Positions 1-8,396 of a DNA stretch of 64,000 nt are shown here, in pieces. The stretch is from Litorivivens lipolytica. GTDB lineage: Bacteria > Pseudomonadota > Gammaproteobacteria > Pseudomonadales > Spongiibacteraceae. The notes beneath the pieces are model-generated. The model ran no database searches. It had not been told where the DNA came from and saw only the letters and a list, made by a program, of their open reading frames with translations. Location: positions 434,001-498,000 of the forward strand of contig NZ_JACHWY010000001.1 of the NCBI RefSeq assembly GCF_014191715.1, read 5' to 3'. Each line of letters begins with the position of its first letter. The stretch's first letter is position 1. The translations under genes and the position numbers were made by a program.

Positions 1-168
1 ACGACGGTCGCCATGATAGTGGCGGCCAGTTTCATGGCATACATATTCTGTGTGGCCGTGGTTGTGATGGCCGTGACCGTGGTGATCATGGTGTCGGGGG
101 CCAGCCAGCGCCTGACTCGCGCCAAAGCCAAAAGCCAACAGACTGCCAGCAAGTATCCATGTTTTCAT
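1..168 (-). CDS. Histidine-rich secreted protein, 3' end cut by window edge
   Basis: Reading the minus strand from an ATG at 168 gives an open frame of 56 codons that runs off the window at base 1. The first ~22 residues (MKTWILAGSLLAFGFG...ALA) form a typical Sec signal peptide. The mature part starts with an exceptionally His-rich stretch (RHHDHHGHGHHNHGH), followed by TEYVCHETGRHYHGD. A GGAGA ribosome site sits a few bases before the ATG. Periplasmic His-rich stretches often bind Ni, Zn, Co or Cu, so metal binding or storage is a reasonable inference, but I do not recognise the family and the C-terminus is missing. It is divergent from the DUF3604 operon, which ends in a HupE/UreJ-type gene. 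Confidence 0.6.
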   Translation of the reverse strand, partial: MKTWILAGSLLAFGFGASQALAGPRHHDHHGHGHHNHGHTEYVCHETGRHYHGDRR

Positions 169-378
169 GACGTTCTCCGATGGGTTCTTCCCAGTGACAG
201 TTGCATTCTCGCACAGCCAAACTGAACAAAAGCTGAAAGCCAAGATGTGAAATTTGCCACTGGCTGAATCAGCACTCATCCTGATGGAGGGTGACAGGTG
301 AGGTTGCGCTCTCTATCATTCAGGGCAGAATTAAAACATGTGTTTTTATCGGCTTTCGGGTTGGGAGGGAAGGTTGTG

Positions 379-2286
379 ATGTGTCGCTATCGTGGGGTGG
401 TAAGTCTGCTGCTGGTTTGTTTGATCGGGCCGCTGCAGGCCATTGAGCGCACGGAGTCGAGAGAGCCCTGCAAACGGGTCGTTCCAACTAAAATGCCCCT
501 GTTTGGTGACACACATGTGCATACCCGCTATTCGCTGGACGCCAGCACTCAGGATACTCGCACCACACCCCGGCAGGCCTATGAATTTGCTCGCGGTGCC
601 CGCATTGGCATTCAGCCTTGGACGGACGAGGGCAAACCGCTGCGTGAGCTGAAACTGAATCGGCCGCTGGATTTTGCGGTCGTGACTGATCACGCGGAAC
701 TCCTCGGCGAAGTGGCAATGTGTCAGAACCCGGAGCTGGAGGGGTATTCGAGCTGGCAGTGCCGCCTATATCGGCGTTGGCCACGGGCGGCTTTCTTTCT
801 ATTCAATACCAAATCGTCTGCCGGCGGGCGGCTGGGACTCTGCGGGGATGATGGGCAGCATTGCAAGGCTGCCGCTGCGGGCCCGTGGCAGGAAATGCAG
901 CAAGCTGCCGAATCGTCCTACGATCGCTCGGAGCGTTGCGAGTTCACCAGTTTTATCGGTTATGAATGGACCGGCGCTTCAGAAAACCTGGCTAACCTTC
1001 ATCGCAATGTGATTTTCCGCAATGCCAGCGTTCCCGCTTTGCCTTTCAGTTTTGTGGATGACCCGACGGCGCGAGGCTTGTGGAATGCGTTGGAACGGGA
1101 CTGTCTCGACCAAGACAATGGCTGTGACGCACTCGTTATTCCCCACAACTCCAATTTGTCGGATGGCTATATGTTCAACCTGACTGATGCGGATGGTGTG
1201 GCGTTAACAGACGCTGATCTGGCGAAACGCAGCCGCCTTGAACGACTGGTGGAAGTCATGCAGCACAAAGGCAGCTCGGAATGCTTCTTTGGGCCGGGGC
1301 AGATGGAAGACGAGCTCTGTGCCTTTGAGCAACTTCCCTACGACAAATTTTCCGGCAAGTTCATGAAACTGACGAGCTCCGAGCCGGAGCCGAATGACGG
1401 TTTTCTGAGAGACGTGCTCAACGATGGTTTGTTGCTGCAACAGAGTAAAGGTATCAACCCCTATAAAATGGGCTTTATTGCCAGCACGGATACCCACCTC
1501 GGCGCGCCCGGCGCAGTCGAAGAAAGTAACTTTCCGGGGCATGGTGGGGCCGGCGAACCGGCGAGCGTGGAATCAACGAAAGGCTTGCCTGATGATCTCG
1601 AATTCAATCCGGGCGGCCTGGCGGTGGTTTGGGCCGAAGAGAATAGTCGTGACGCGATTTTCGAAGGTATGCAGCGACGGGAGACCTATGGCACCAGTGG
1701 TCCGCGAATGACGGTGCGCTTTTTTGGGGGGGCTGACCTGCAGCGCGAACTCTGCGTTAGTCCCGACTTTGTAGAACAGGCCTATCAGAAGGGCGTGCCG
1801 ATGGGTTCAGAACTGGCCGAAATGGCTGAGGGCGAGTACCCCCGTTTTCTGGTATCGGCGTTGATGGACCCCGGCACAATGGATTCACCGGGTACGCCCC
1901 TGCAACGTATCCAGATTATCAAAGGCTGGGTTGATGCCGCGGGTGAGAAGCATCAGCGCGTTTATGAAATTGCCGGTAATCCCGACAACGGCGCGACGGT
2001 TAACCCGATGAATTGCCGTCAATCTGGCGAGGGTTACAAACATCTCTGCCGCGTATGGAGTGATCCGAGTTTTGATCCGTCCCACAATGCCTACTACTAT
2101 GCGCGCGTGGTCGAGAATCCAAGCTGTCGTTGGAGTCAGCAGATTTGTGTTGCCAACGGTGTGAACTGTTCAAATCCGGGGACGGTGCCGGAAGGGTTGG
2201 AAATCTGCTGTAGCGACGAACACCGCCCCGATATACAGGAACGCGCCTGGACCTCTCCCATCTGGTATACCCCCAAGGAGTCCTGA
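379..2286 (+). CDS. Exported DUF3604 domain protein
   Basis: This 635-residue protein belongs to the DUF3604 family, which resembles the PHP metal-dependent hydrolase fold. Near the N-terminus the motif LFGDTHVHT (residues 41-49) carries the paired histidines expected for a metal site; further His/Asp clusters follow (VVTDHAEL, IPHNSN, STDTH). The open frame extends upstream to a GTG at 298, but the ATG at 379 is preferred because a strong GGGAGGGAAGG site precedes it and the first 21 residues then form a clean signal peptide (SLLLVCLIGPLQA). The mature protein has many cysteines, in keeping with a periplasmic location. It lies 6 bp before a membrane-anchored parvulin, which may help fold it. 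The substrate is unknown. Confidence 0.88.
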   Translation: MCRYRGVVSLLLVCLIGPLQAIERTESREPCKRVVPTKMPLFGDTHVHTRYSLDASTQDTRTTPRQAYEFARGARIGIQPWTDEGKPLRELKLNRPLDFAVVTDHAELLGEVAMCQNPELEGYSSWQCRLYRRWPRAAFFLFNTKSSAGGRLGLCGDDGQHCKAAAAGPWQEMQQAAESSYDRSERCEFTSFIGYEWTGASENLANLHRNVIFRNASVPALPFSFVDDPTARGLWNALERDCLDQDNGCDALVIPHNSNLSDGYMFNLTDADGVALTDADLAKRSRLERLVEVMQHKGSSECFFGPGQMEDELCAFEQLPYDKFSGKFMKLTSSEPEPNDGFLRDVLNDGLLLQQSKGINPYKMGFIASTDTHLGAPGAVEESNFPGHGGAGEPASVESTKGLPDDLEFNPGGLAVVWAEENSRDAIFEGMQRRETYGTSGPRMTVRFFGGADLQRELCVSPDFVEQAYQKGVPMGSELAEMAEGEYPRFLVSALMDPGTMDSPGTPLQRIQIIKGWVDAAGEKHQRVYEIAGNPDNGATVNPMNCRQSGEGYKHLCRVWSDPSFDPSHNAYYYARVVENPSCRWSQQICVANGVNCSNPGTVPEGLEICCSDEHRPDIQERAWTSPIWYTPKES

Positions 2287-2292
2287 GTTTTT

Positions 2293-3219
2293 ATGAAAGC
2301 CCTGATCCGTCAGCCGGCACTGCATTTTATTCTGATTGGCCTTTTTCTGTTTTTCTATCAGGGCTACCGGGAAGAAAACGCCCTGCGCGAAATGGAGGCG
2401 CTCGACAGCGACACCGTACAGCGGCTACAGGACGATTTTATTCGACAAACCGGGCGGCTACCCACGCCGGAGCACATGGAGCTACTCATTCGGCAAGAGC
2501 TGGACAGCCGCATGCTGTACGCAGAAGCTCTGCGACGGAATTTCCATCGCGATGATCAGGTAGTTCTGCAACGCTTGCTGCGCGACGCTGATTTTCTCGG
2601 TCTGGAGGGGAATGACGAGGAAAAAATTCGCGCGGCTATTGAGCTGGGTGTACATGAATCAGATGAGGTAATTCGTCGGCGTATGATTCAGCGCATGGAA
2701 AAGCATGCTCAGACATCCACCGACGCTCCCACTGACAATGAATTAAAAAAACTTTATGAGGAAGAGCAGGCTCGTTGGTTAGTACCGGCGCGATATACCT
2801 TTCAGCAGGTTTTTTTCAGTGCCGATCGCGATGGCTTTCCCGAGCAACGAGCGGAACGTCACCTCACGGAATTGCGCGGTGAAGCGGATGTAACAGAAGC
2901 CGGCGATCCCTTTCTGCATGGCCGGCAGTTTGCCGCGCGCTCATTGCAGGATATGACCTACATGTTTGGTGCCGCCTTCAGCGATGCTATGGATGCAGCT
3001 GGGCCGCCGCTAGGCGAGTGGTTTGGACCAGTGCCCTCGGCCTATGGCGCGCATTTGGTTCGGGTCGAGGACGTGCAGCCGGCGCGGCAGCGTTCTTTTG
3101 ATGAGGTGAAGCCCAAACTCGTGGCGATCTGGCGTGAGCAGGAGCAAAGAATACAGTTACAGAACTATCTGGCGGAACTGCGAAAGCGCTACGTTGTCGT
3201 GGAGGGGCGTGACTCATGA
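2293..3219 (+). CDS. Membrane-anchored parvulin-type peptidyl-prolyl isomerase
   Basis: The protein has 308 residues. An N-terminal hydrophobic segment (residues 11-23, HFILIGLFLFFYQ) anchors it in the inner membrane with the rest in the periplasm. A SurA/PpiD-like helical N-domain follows (repeated acidic/arginine-rich helices to ~150), then a parvulin-type domain at ~165-265 with the conserved ending WFGPVPSAYGAHLVRVED. The family catalyses cis-trans isomerisation of proline bonds and chaperones exported proteins. It is the middle gene of a three-gene operon: 6 bp after the DUF3604 gene and overlapping the HupE/UreJ gene by 4 bp (ATGA). I infer a dedicated chaperone for one or both neighbours. 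Confidence 0.85.
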   Translation: MKALIRQPALHFILIGLFLFFYQGYREENALREMEALDSDTVQRLQDDFIRQTGRLPTPEHMELLIRQELDSRMLYAEALRRNFHRDDQVVLQRLLRDADFLGLEGNDEEKIRAAIELGVHESDEVIRRRMIQRMEKHAQTSTDAPTDNELKKLYEEEQARWLVPARYTFQQVFFSADRDGFPEQRAERHLTELRGEADVTEAGDPFLHGRQFAARSLQDMTYMFGAAFSDAMDAAGPPLGEWFGPVPSAYGAHLVRVEDVQPARQRSFDEVKPKLVAIWREQEQRIQLQNYLAELRKRYVVVEGRDS

Positions 3220-4205
3220 AGAAAGTATTTGTTTTACTGATCGCCTTGCTGGCCAGTCCGGCATTTGCTCATAAACTCGCGCCCTCACTGCTTGAAATCG
3301 AGGGCTCGACTGCTCAGACGTTTGACGTCCTGTGGCGAACGCCAGCCGTTAGTGGGGCGGTCAGCCCTGAGCCGGTATTTCCCGCAGACTGTCAATTGGG
3401 GGAGCCGCGTCAGCAGGCCGTCGGCACCTCAATGGAGTGGCACTGGGCGATGACCTGCCCGGAGGGGCTGGAAGGCAAAACCTTCAAAGTGATGGGACTA
3501 ACCGCCAGCCGCACCGCTGCCTTGTTAAAAATCGAGCTTGCCGATGGGCGCAGTTACAGCCAGCTACTGCGACGCGATGGTCAAAGCTATACGCTCCCCA
3601 AAGAGTCCGGCACGCTGGCGGTTGTTTGGCAGTATTTTGTGCTGGGCATCGAGCATATTCTGATTGGTCTCGATCATCTGCTGTTTGTCACTGGCCTGCT
3701 TTTGCTGGCGGCCTCCTGGAAGCAGCTTCTGGTGACCGTGACAGCCTTTACGGTAGGGCACAGTGTCACGCTGGCCTGTGTCAGTCTCGGGGTGATTCCA
3801 GAGGTTGCGTCGTGGGTTGAGTTAGCCATCGCGGCGACCATTCTCTATCTGGCCATTGAATTGAGTTATCAACGCTTGGCGCGCCATAGCGGCCGTGTTC
3901 GATGGCCGGTGATCGCGATATTTGGATTGATCCACGGTCTCGGGTTTGCCAGTGTGCTCGACGAACTGGGTTTGCCCCAGAACGATATCCTCGCCGGCTT
4001 GGTGGCCTTTAATGTCGGGATTGAGGTAGGGCAGCTGCTATTCGTCGCGACGCTGGCCTTGCTGTTCGCGCTGTTGGTGAAAGTGTCCCAACAGGCTGCG
4101 CCAGTAGCTCGCGGCGCAGCCGTTTACGTTATGGGTGGAATGGCGGTGTTCTGGTGTCTGGAACGCGCCGAAGGCTTGTTACTCAGTAGCTTCTATTTCT
4201 TCTGA
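3216..4205 (+). CDS. HupE/UreJ-family membrane protein
   Basis: The 329-residue protein starts with a signal peptide (MKKVFVLLIALLASPAFA) followed by a periplasmic domain of about 110 residues. Six or so membrane helices follow from ~135, with the family's charged motif GIEHILIGLDHLLF and the later TAFTVGHSVTL and FGLIHGLGFASVL. HupE/UreJ proteins are linked to nickel/cobalt uptake in hydrogenase and urease systems, but this long form with a periplasmic head is common in organisms lacking both enzymes, and its substrate is not established. The start overlaps the preceding isomerase gene by 4 bp. Its 3' end overlaps the convergent lipoprotein gene by 27 bp. Confidence 0.85.
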   Translation: MKKVFVLLIALLASPAFAHKLAPSLLEIEGSTAQTFDVLWRTPAVSGAVSPEPVFPADCQLGEPRQQAVGTSMEWHWAMTCPEGLEGKTFKVMGLTASRTAALLKIELADGRSYSQLLRRDGQSYTLPKESGTLAVVWQYFVLGIEHILIGLDHLLFVTGLLLLAASWKQLLVTVTAFTVGHSVTLACVSLGVIPEVASWVELAIAATILYLAIELSYQRLARHSGRVRWPVIAIFGLIHGLGFASVLDELGLPQNDILAGLVAFNVGIEVGQLLFVATLALLFALLVKVSQQAAPVARGAAVYVMGGMAVFWCLERAEGLLLSSFYFF

Positions 4206-4973
4206 GTCTTCTTCAACCTGGCCCGGATAGCGGGGCATAACCACAAAGGGGTGCAGGGCCAGTTGCACCCCTTCTTCGTTAAAGCTGTTGTTCTTCAGAA
4301 TCTTGTCGCGGCGTACAAAACCGAGATGTGGCTTGCGCATATCAATTGCCGAGAGGGTATCTAGCCCGCCGCGGCTGGCAAACAGCGGACGACCATCCAG
4401 ATCATAAATAGTCACGATCAGGCTGGCTGCCTTGATGGTCTGGCTCCAGTTGAAGTCCACCGGTACACCTGAGCCGGCACCCTGTGTGGCAGGCTTGCGG
4501 GTAACGCCATACCAGCGGGCATAGTGGTTCATGCCGCCGCTGTGTTGGGCATCATGGGCGATCAGGTCGGTAAACACGACCGCATCAACGCCTGAGTCTT
4601 TCAGGCTGCTGAGGGTGCTGGCCATAACTGCCTGCCAGTTGCGCCGGTCAACCTTGCCAGAGGTCGGGTCATAGAAATCGCCATAGGTGTAAATGGCCTG
4701 ATTCCAGGCGTTGTCGAACAGGTGGCCGGGAGCAAACTCATAACCGGCGTCTTCCAGACGCTCTACCACAAGCTCGTCGATTTTGGGCGCCGCTTTCCGT
4801 AACATAGACAGGGTAGGTTCACCACTGACATTAACACTGGCCAACAGCAGTTTTTTCGGCTGTTTTTCGGCCACGGCAGCCTCGTCAAGGTGGTAGTTGA
4901 ACACGGTCGGGTTGTAGGACACCGTGGAGCACGCCACCACAAATACAGAACACATCAGCCAGAAAAAACGCAC
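4179..4973 (-). CDS. Lipoprotein of unknown function
   Basis: A GTG start at 4973 is chosen because a GGGGG ribosome site lies just upstream and it gives a short lipoprotein signal ending in the lipobox VVAC (Cys15). The open frame itself goes on to 5036, but that extension would bury the signal. The mature protein (~250 residues) has alternating alpha/beta character with stretches such as LLLASVNVSG, VDAVVFTDLIAHDAQ and LIVTIYDLDGRPLF, reminiscent of the fold of periplasmic stress-type lipoproteins that sense or scaffold. The C-terminus is acidic (EEDSEEIEATE). I do not recognise the family. It is convergent with and overlaps the HupE/UreJ gene, and divergent from the esterase gene. Confidence 0.7.
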   Translation of the reverse strand: MRFFWLMCSVFVVACSTVSYNPTVFNYHLDEAAVAEKQPKKLLLASVNVSGEPTLSMLRKAAPKIDELVVERLEDAGYEFAPGHLFDNAWNQAIYTYGDFYDPTSGKVDRRNWQAVMASTLSSLKDSGVDAVVFTDLIAHDAQHSGGMNHYARWYGVTRKPATQGAGSGVPVDFNWSQTIKAASLIVTIYDLDGRPLFASRGGLDTLSAIDMRKPHLGFVRRDKILKNNSFNEEGVQLALHPFVVMPRYPGQVEEDSEEIEATE

Positions 4974-5068
4974 GGGAACCCCCAGAATTATTTGCTGACG
5001 GGATTCTATCAACCGCGCCGGGCTGTGAGAAGGCAAGGCAGGGATTGGAGACTCGAAGGAGACACGCA

Positions 5069-5845
5069 GTGCAATTGAATTATCTGGAATCAGGCAGCGG
5101 TGAGAAGGCTATCTTTCTGTTGCATGGCCTGTTTGGCTCAGCCAGCAACTTGACGTCCGTGGCCAGGTCGCTAGAAGCAGACTATCGGGTGTTTCGGGTG
5201 GACCTTCGCAACCACGGCGATTCGTTTCATATCGAGACTATGAGTCTGTCTGAAATGGCCGCTGATATCCGGCGGCTGGCAGATCATCTACAGGTTGATA
5301 AATTCAGTCTTCTCGGACATTCGCTGGGGGGCAAAGTCGCGATGCAGTTTGCACTGGAGCACCCAGAGCGCGTAGAAAAACTGGTTGTCGCCGATATTTC
5401 ACCGGTGGCCTACAAGCCACATCACAACGAAACTCTGGCTGCGCTTTGCGAAATAGACCTGAGGGCGCTGAAGAGCCGCAGTGAGGCCGATCAGATTTTA
5501 CAGAAGGCGGAAAGCGAACTGGGTGTGCGTCAGTTTTTGCTGAAAAATCTCGCTCGGGACAGTAACGGCGGCTGGCGCTGGAAGCTCAACCTGCAGGGCA
5601 TAGATGCCTGCTACGACGAGCTGCGTTTGGCCCCTGAAGGTGAGGCATTTGAGGGGCCGACCCTGTTTATCAAGGGGGAGTTATCCGCCTACATTCAGGA
5701 CAAGCACCGCGGCGATATCTTCCGGCTGTTTCCCAAGGCTGAGCTCGAGGTGATTCCAGATACGGGCCATTGGCTGCACGCGGAAAAACCAGCGGCATTT
5801 AATGAAATAGCCGCTACTTTTCTGGCAAAGACCGTTCCAGGCTAA
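5069..5845 (+). CDS. Alpha/beta hydrolase, YbfF-type esterase
   Basis: This 258-residue serine hydrolase opens with the oxyanion-region motif FLLHGLFGSASN and carries the nucleophile elbow GHSLGG (Ser85). The catalytic histidine is in PDTGHWLHAEKP near the C-terminus. The RNHGDS segment and the overall length match the YbfF group of cytosolic acyl-CoA/short-chain esterases. The GTG at 5069 is preferred to the upstream TTG at 5045 because AGGAG lies 7 bp before it and residue 2 then starts the family's usual QLNY strand. Its TAA stop interlocks with the TAG of the convergent TetR gene in the four bases CTAA. The physiological ester is unknown. Confidence 0.87.
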   Translation: MQLNYLESGSGEKAIFLLHGLFGSASNLTSVARSLEADYRVFRVDLRNHGDSFHIETMSLSEMAADIRRLADHLQVDKFSLLGHSLGGKVAMQFALEHPERVEKLVVADISPVAYKPHHNETLAALCEIDLRALKSRSEADQILQKAESELGVRQFLLKNLARDSNGGWRWKLNLQGIDACYDELRLAPEGEAFEGPTLFIKGELSAYIQDKHRGDIFRLFPKAELEVIPDTGHWLHAEKPAAFNEIAATFLAKTVPG

Positions 5846-6471
5846 GGCTTGAGCATATTCAAGAGAATATCCACGGTAGCATCCAGTGACTCGTCACTCG
5901 CCATATTGATGCCAGTGGCGCGTTTGGTCAGCGGAGCTACCAGCAAAGGGTAGGTGAGTGCACCGGAAATAATGTTCAGGATCTGCAGTGGTGGTCCTTC
6001 CGGTAGCAAACCGTGGCTCTGTGCTGTGGCGATAAATGCGGTGCCATCTTCGATGTCTCGCTTCAGATGATTTTCCACTAGCCAGTCGAGCCTTGGACCG
6101 GGTGACGATGCTTCCCGAAACATAATGCCTACCCAATCCGGGTGTGACTTGGCGAAGCGAATGATGGCCCGTAACACCTGACGCAGAATCTCCCGTTCAT
6201 CGTCGTGCGAGCTGAAATCGCTAAGGCGGGGCAGGCCGTCTTCCAGCGTATGCAGCTCGCTCCAGAGAAAGTTGACGGCTTCCTGCCAGAGATTCAGCTT
6301 GGTCTCAAAGTGGTATTGAACCAGCGCTTTTTTGAGATCGGCACGAGCCGCGATGCTGCCCATGGACGCTGCTTCAAATCCGAGCTCAGCGAATATGCGC
6401 ACGGCAGCACGGAGAATTTTTTCCCGGGTTTCTTCACGCCGCAGCGCTCTGCGGTTCAGACTGTTGGTCAC
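5842..6471 (-). CDS. TetR/AcrR-family transcriptional regulator
   Basis: The protein has 209 residues. The N-terminal helix-turn-helix is clear: REKILRAAVRIFAELGFEAASMGSIAARADLKK with recognition helix around residues 40-55 and the usual VQYHF after it. The C-terminal ~140 residues form an all-helical ligand and dimer domain. Genes of this family usually repress a neighbouring operon and release it on binding a small hydrophobic ligand. It is transcribed away from the LLM oxidoreductase gene, with a 108-bp intergenic region holding two TGACAAT copies 16 bp apart, so control of that enzyme is a natural inference. Confidence 0.88.
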   Translation of the reverse strand: MTNSLNRRALRREETREKILRAAVRIFAELGFEAASMGSIAARADLKKALVQYHFETKLNLWQEAVNFLWSELHTLEDGLPRLSDFSSHDDEREILRQVLRAIIRFAKSHPDWVGIMFREASSPGPRLDWLVENHLKRDIEDGTAFIATAQSHGLLPEGPPLQILNIISGALTYPLLVAPLTKRATGINMASDESLDATVDILLNMLKP

Positions 6472-6503
6472 AACGTTTCCTCTTGCGTCAGCCTGAACTG
6501 TAC

Positions 6504-6526
6504 TGACAATTTCTTAATTTGACAAT
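6504..6526. repeat. Two TGACAAT copies in the divergent tetR/LLM promoter region
   Basis: TGACAAT occurs at 6504-6510 and again at 6520-6526, a 16-bp period. The second copy overlaps TTGACA (6519-6524), a perfect consensus -35 box pointing towards the LLM gene. The arrangement is compatible with a promoter overlapped by a regulator site, but the repeats are short and no clear -10 is visible 16-18 bp downstream. Confidence 0.35.
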
Positions 6527-6579
6527 ACGATCGCATAGTGAAACGATCCGCCTATCGAATTTCTTACAGTGGAATAATA

Positions 6580-7599
6580 ATGAAGATCGACGGGCCATTT
6601 TACGCTGATATGGAAACCGCTGCCGCTGAGGCAGCGCGGCTTGCCGAAGCCGGTTACGATGGCGTCTATACGCTGGAGGGCAGTCGCGACCCGTTCTTCC
6701 CACTGGTGCTGGCTTCCCAGGCCCGGCCCGAATTGGACATTGCCACCGGTATTGCGGTGGCGTTTCCGCGGAACCCTTCGCATATCGCTTACCAAGCGTT
6801 CGATCTGCAGCGTTTTTCCAAAGGTAAGTTTCTGCTCGGTATTGGGCCCCAGATCAAAACCCATATAGAGAAACGCTTTGGTTTAGACTTCGATCCACCG
6901 GCACCGCGTATGCGCGAATATATTCAGGCGGTGAAGGCGTTTTTTGATTGCTGGCAAAATGGCACGCGATTGAATTTTGAGGGTCGATTCTACCGCCACA
7001 CCCTGATGACACCGATGTTTAATCCCGGTCCGCTAGAACATGGAGTGCCACCGATTCTGTTAGGTGCGCTGGGCCCGAAGATGACTGAGGTTGCCGGCGA
7101 AGTTGCGGACGGTTTGATCGTTCACCCCTTTAATACACTCCCTTTCCTTAAAGAGCGTCAGTATCCCGCTGTAGCCAAAGGCCTGGAAAAGTCCGGGCGC
7201 ACGCGCGAGGATTTTCTCATGCAGATTGCAGCGATCTGCGTCACGGGAGCAAATGAGGCCGAATTTGAGGCCGCCAAACAGACGGTAAAGGGACTGCTGG
7301 CGTTTTACGGTTCTACCCCGGCCTATGTGCCGCCCATGAAAGCCGTGGGCGTTGATGATTTACACGAGGAATTGAATCGTCTGTCAAAAGAAGGGCGATG
7401 GGATGTCATGACAGACCTGATTGACGATGAATTTCTCAATCATTTTGCGGTGGTTGGAGAGCCCGATACCATCGCGGCACAGCTCTATGAAAAATACGGT
7501 CAGGACGCAGATCGCTTGAGCATCTATGCGCCTTACCAAGCCTCACCCGAAGTGTGGCCGTCCATTATTTCAGAACTGAAGCGTTTGAGTGGGCGTTAA
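6580..7599 (+). CDS. LLM-class flavin/F420-dependent oxidoreductase (TIGR03617-like)
   Basis: This 339-residue protein has the TIM-barrel pattern of the bacterial luciferase superfamily: an N-terminal strand, AEAGYDGVYTLEG, the barrel motif IATGIAVAFPRNP, then FLLGIGPQIKTHIEKRFG and the C-terminal DRLSIYAPYQ. It most resembles the TIGR03617 subgroup, often found beside lipid or steroid genes. The ATG at 6580 is preferred over the upstream GTG at 6538 because it is preceded by GTGGAA and gives the usual start KIDGPFY. The family uses FMN or F420 to oxidise or reduce small organic molecules; cofactor and substrate are not shown here. It is divergent from a TetR regulator. Confidence 0.85.
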   Translation: MKIDGPFYADMETAAAEAARLAEAGYDGVYTLEGSRDPFFPLVLASQARPELDIATGIAVAFPRNPSHIAYQAFDLQRFSKGKFLLGIGPQIKTHIEKRFGLDFDPPAPRMREYIQAVKAFFDCWQNGTRLNFEGRFYRHTLMTPMFNPGPLEHGVPPILLGALGPKMTEVAGEVADGLIVHPFNTLPFLKERQYPAVAKGLEKSGRTREDFLMQIAAICVTGANEAEFEAAKQTVKGLLAFYGSTPAYVPPMKAVGVDDLHEELNRLSKEGRWDVMTDLIDDEFLNHFAVVGEPDTIAAQLYEKYGQDADRLSIYAPYQASPEVWPSIISELKRLSGR

Positions 7600-7621
7600 G
7601 CCCACTCCCGACCTGACACGG

Positions 7622-8191
7622 TTACAGCGTCATTTCGAAAACCACTGACGCCACATCGTAATCACCGATATCGGCGTCATCTTCTTCATCAGACAGCTTC
7701 AGCTTGTCGTACTGAAGGCGTATGGCGAAGGATTCGGTTAGCTCCCCTCGAACACCGGCCCCGTACATAACATCGGTGCCATCAGCCTCGTCGCGCTCGC
7801 GCGGGCCAAAGGCATTGCTCGCGGTATCCACGGTCCAGTGGTGAAAACCGGCACGACCGAAAATACTGAAATGCCGGGTGAGAGGCAGTCCCAGCAGTGC
7901 TGATAGTGATACAGACTCGGTTTCACCACTGAGCGTGCTCAGGCCGTTGCTGATTTCGAATTCGCCCAGATCGTGATAGCCGAGCTCAAAGGACAGGGCA
8001 TCGCCGACACGATAGCCAATTAGTGCGTTTCGAGTGTTGTCCTCGTCGTCTTTGTCGGCGTTGGAAAAGTTACTGCCCTCATCAAGCTTTAACTCGCCTT
8101 TACCGGCGCCGAGACCAATAACCAGACCTTCTTTGGCAAAAGCCGATGTGCAGAAAGCCAAGGTAAACATAACGAGCAGTGTCTTTTTCAT
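7622..8191 (-). CDS. Outer-membrane beta-barrel protein (porin/OmpA-barrel type)
   Basis: The 189-residue protein starts MKKTLLVMFTLAFCTSAFA, a standard signal peptide with cleavage near residue 19-20. The mature part alternates hydrophobic and polar residues in strand-like blocks (SFELGYHDLGEFE, HFSIFGRAGFHHWTVD, AIRLQYDKLKLSD) and ends with VASVVFEMTL, a terminal beta-strand closing on a hydrophobic residue as in outer-membrane barrels. An AGGAG site 8 bp before the ATG supports the start at 8191 rather than the open frame's earlier GTG. It probably forms an 8-stranded barrel. The loops are acidic (DKDDEDN, DEEDDADIGD). Its role is unknown. It is convergent with the LLM gene, 22 bp apart. 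Confidence 0.8.
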   Translation of the reverse strand: MKKTLLVMFTLAFCTSAFAKEGLVIGLGAGKGELKLDEGSNFSNADKDDEDNTRNALIGYRVGDALSFELGYHDLGEFEISNGLSTLSGETESVSLSALLGLPLTRHFSIFGRAGFHHWTVDTASNAFGPRERDEADGTDVMYGAGVRGELTESFAIRLQYDKLKLSDEEDDADIGDYDVASVVFEMTL

Positions 8192-8364
8192 GCGTAGCAC
8201 TCCTGTTGATAACCGTCGGCGAATGCTAGCTATCGGAAAACAACATGAACTTTGCGCTGCGTCGCAAAAAGTCGGCAGGGTTATAGCGTCAGAGAGACGA
8301 AAAAGAGCGTTTGAGAGGCAGGTCTCGGGAAATATTCACACCTGTCGGGATATACAAACAAAGT

Positions 8365-8388
8365 GCGCCGCGCGTTTGCGCGCGGCGC
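8365..8388 (-). terminator. GC hairpin after the aldehyde dehydrogenase gene
   Basis: GCGCCGCGCG at 8365-8374 pairs perfectly with CGCGCGGCGC at 8379-8388 around a TTTG loop. Reading the minus strand, the stem is followed by ACTTTGTTTG, a weak T-tract. It lies just past the stop of the aldehyde dehydrogenase gene (8397) and is the likely end of the GMC-ALDH operon. Confidence 0.65.
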
Positions 8389-8396
8389 TAGGCGAG

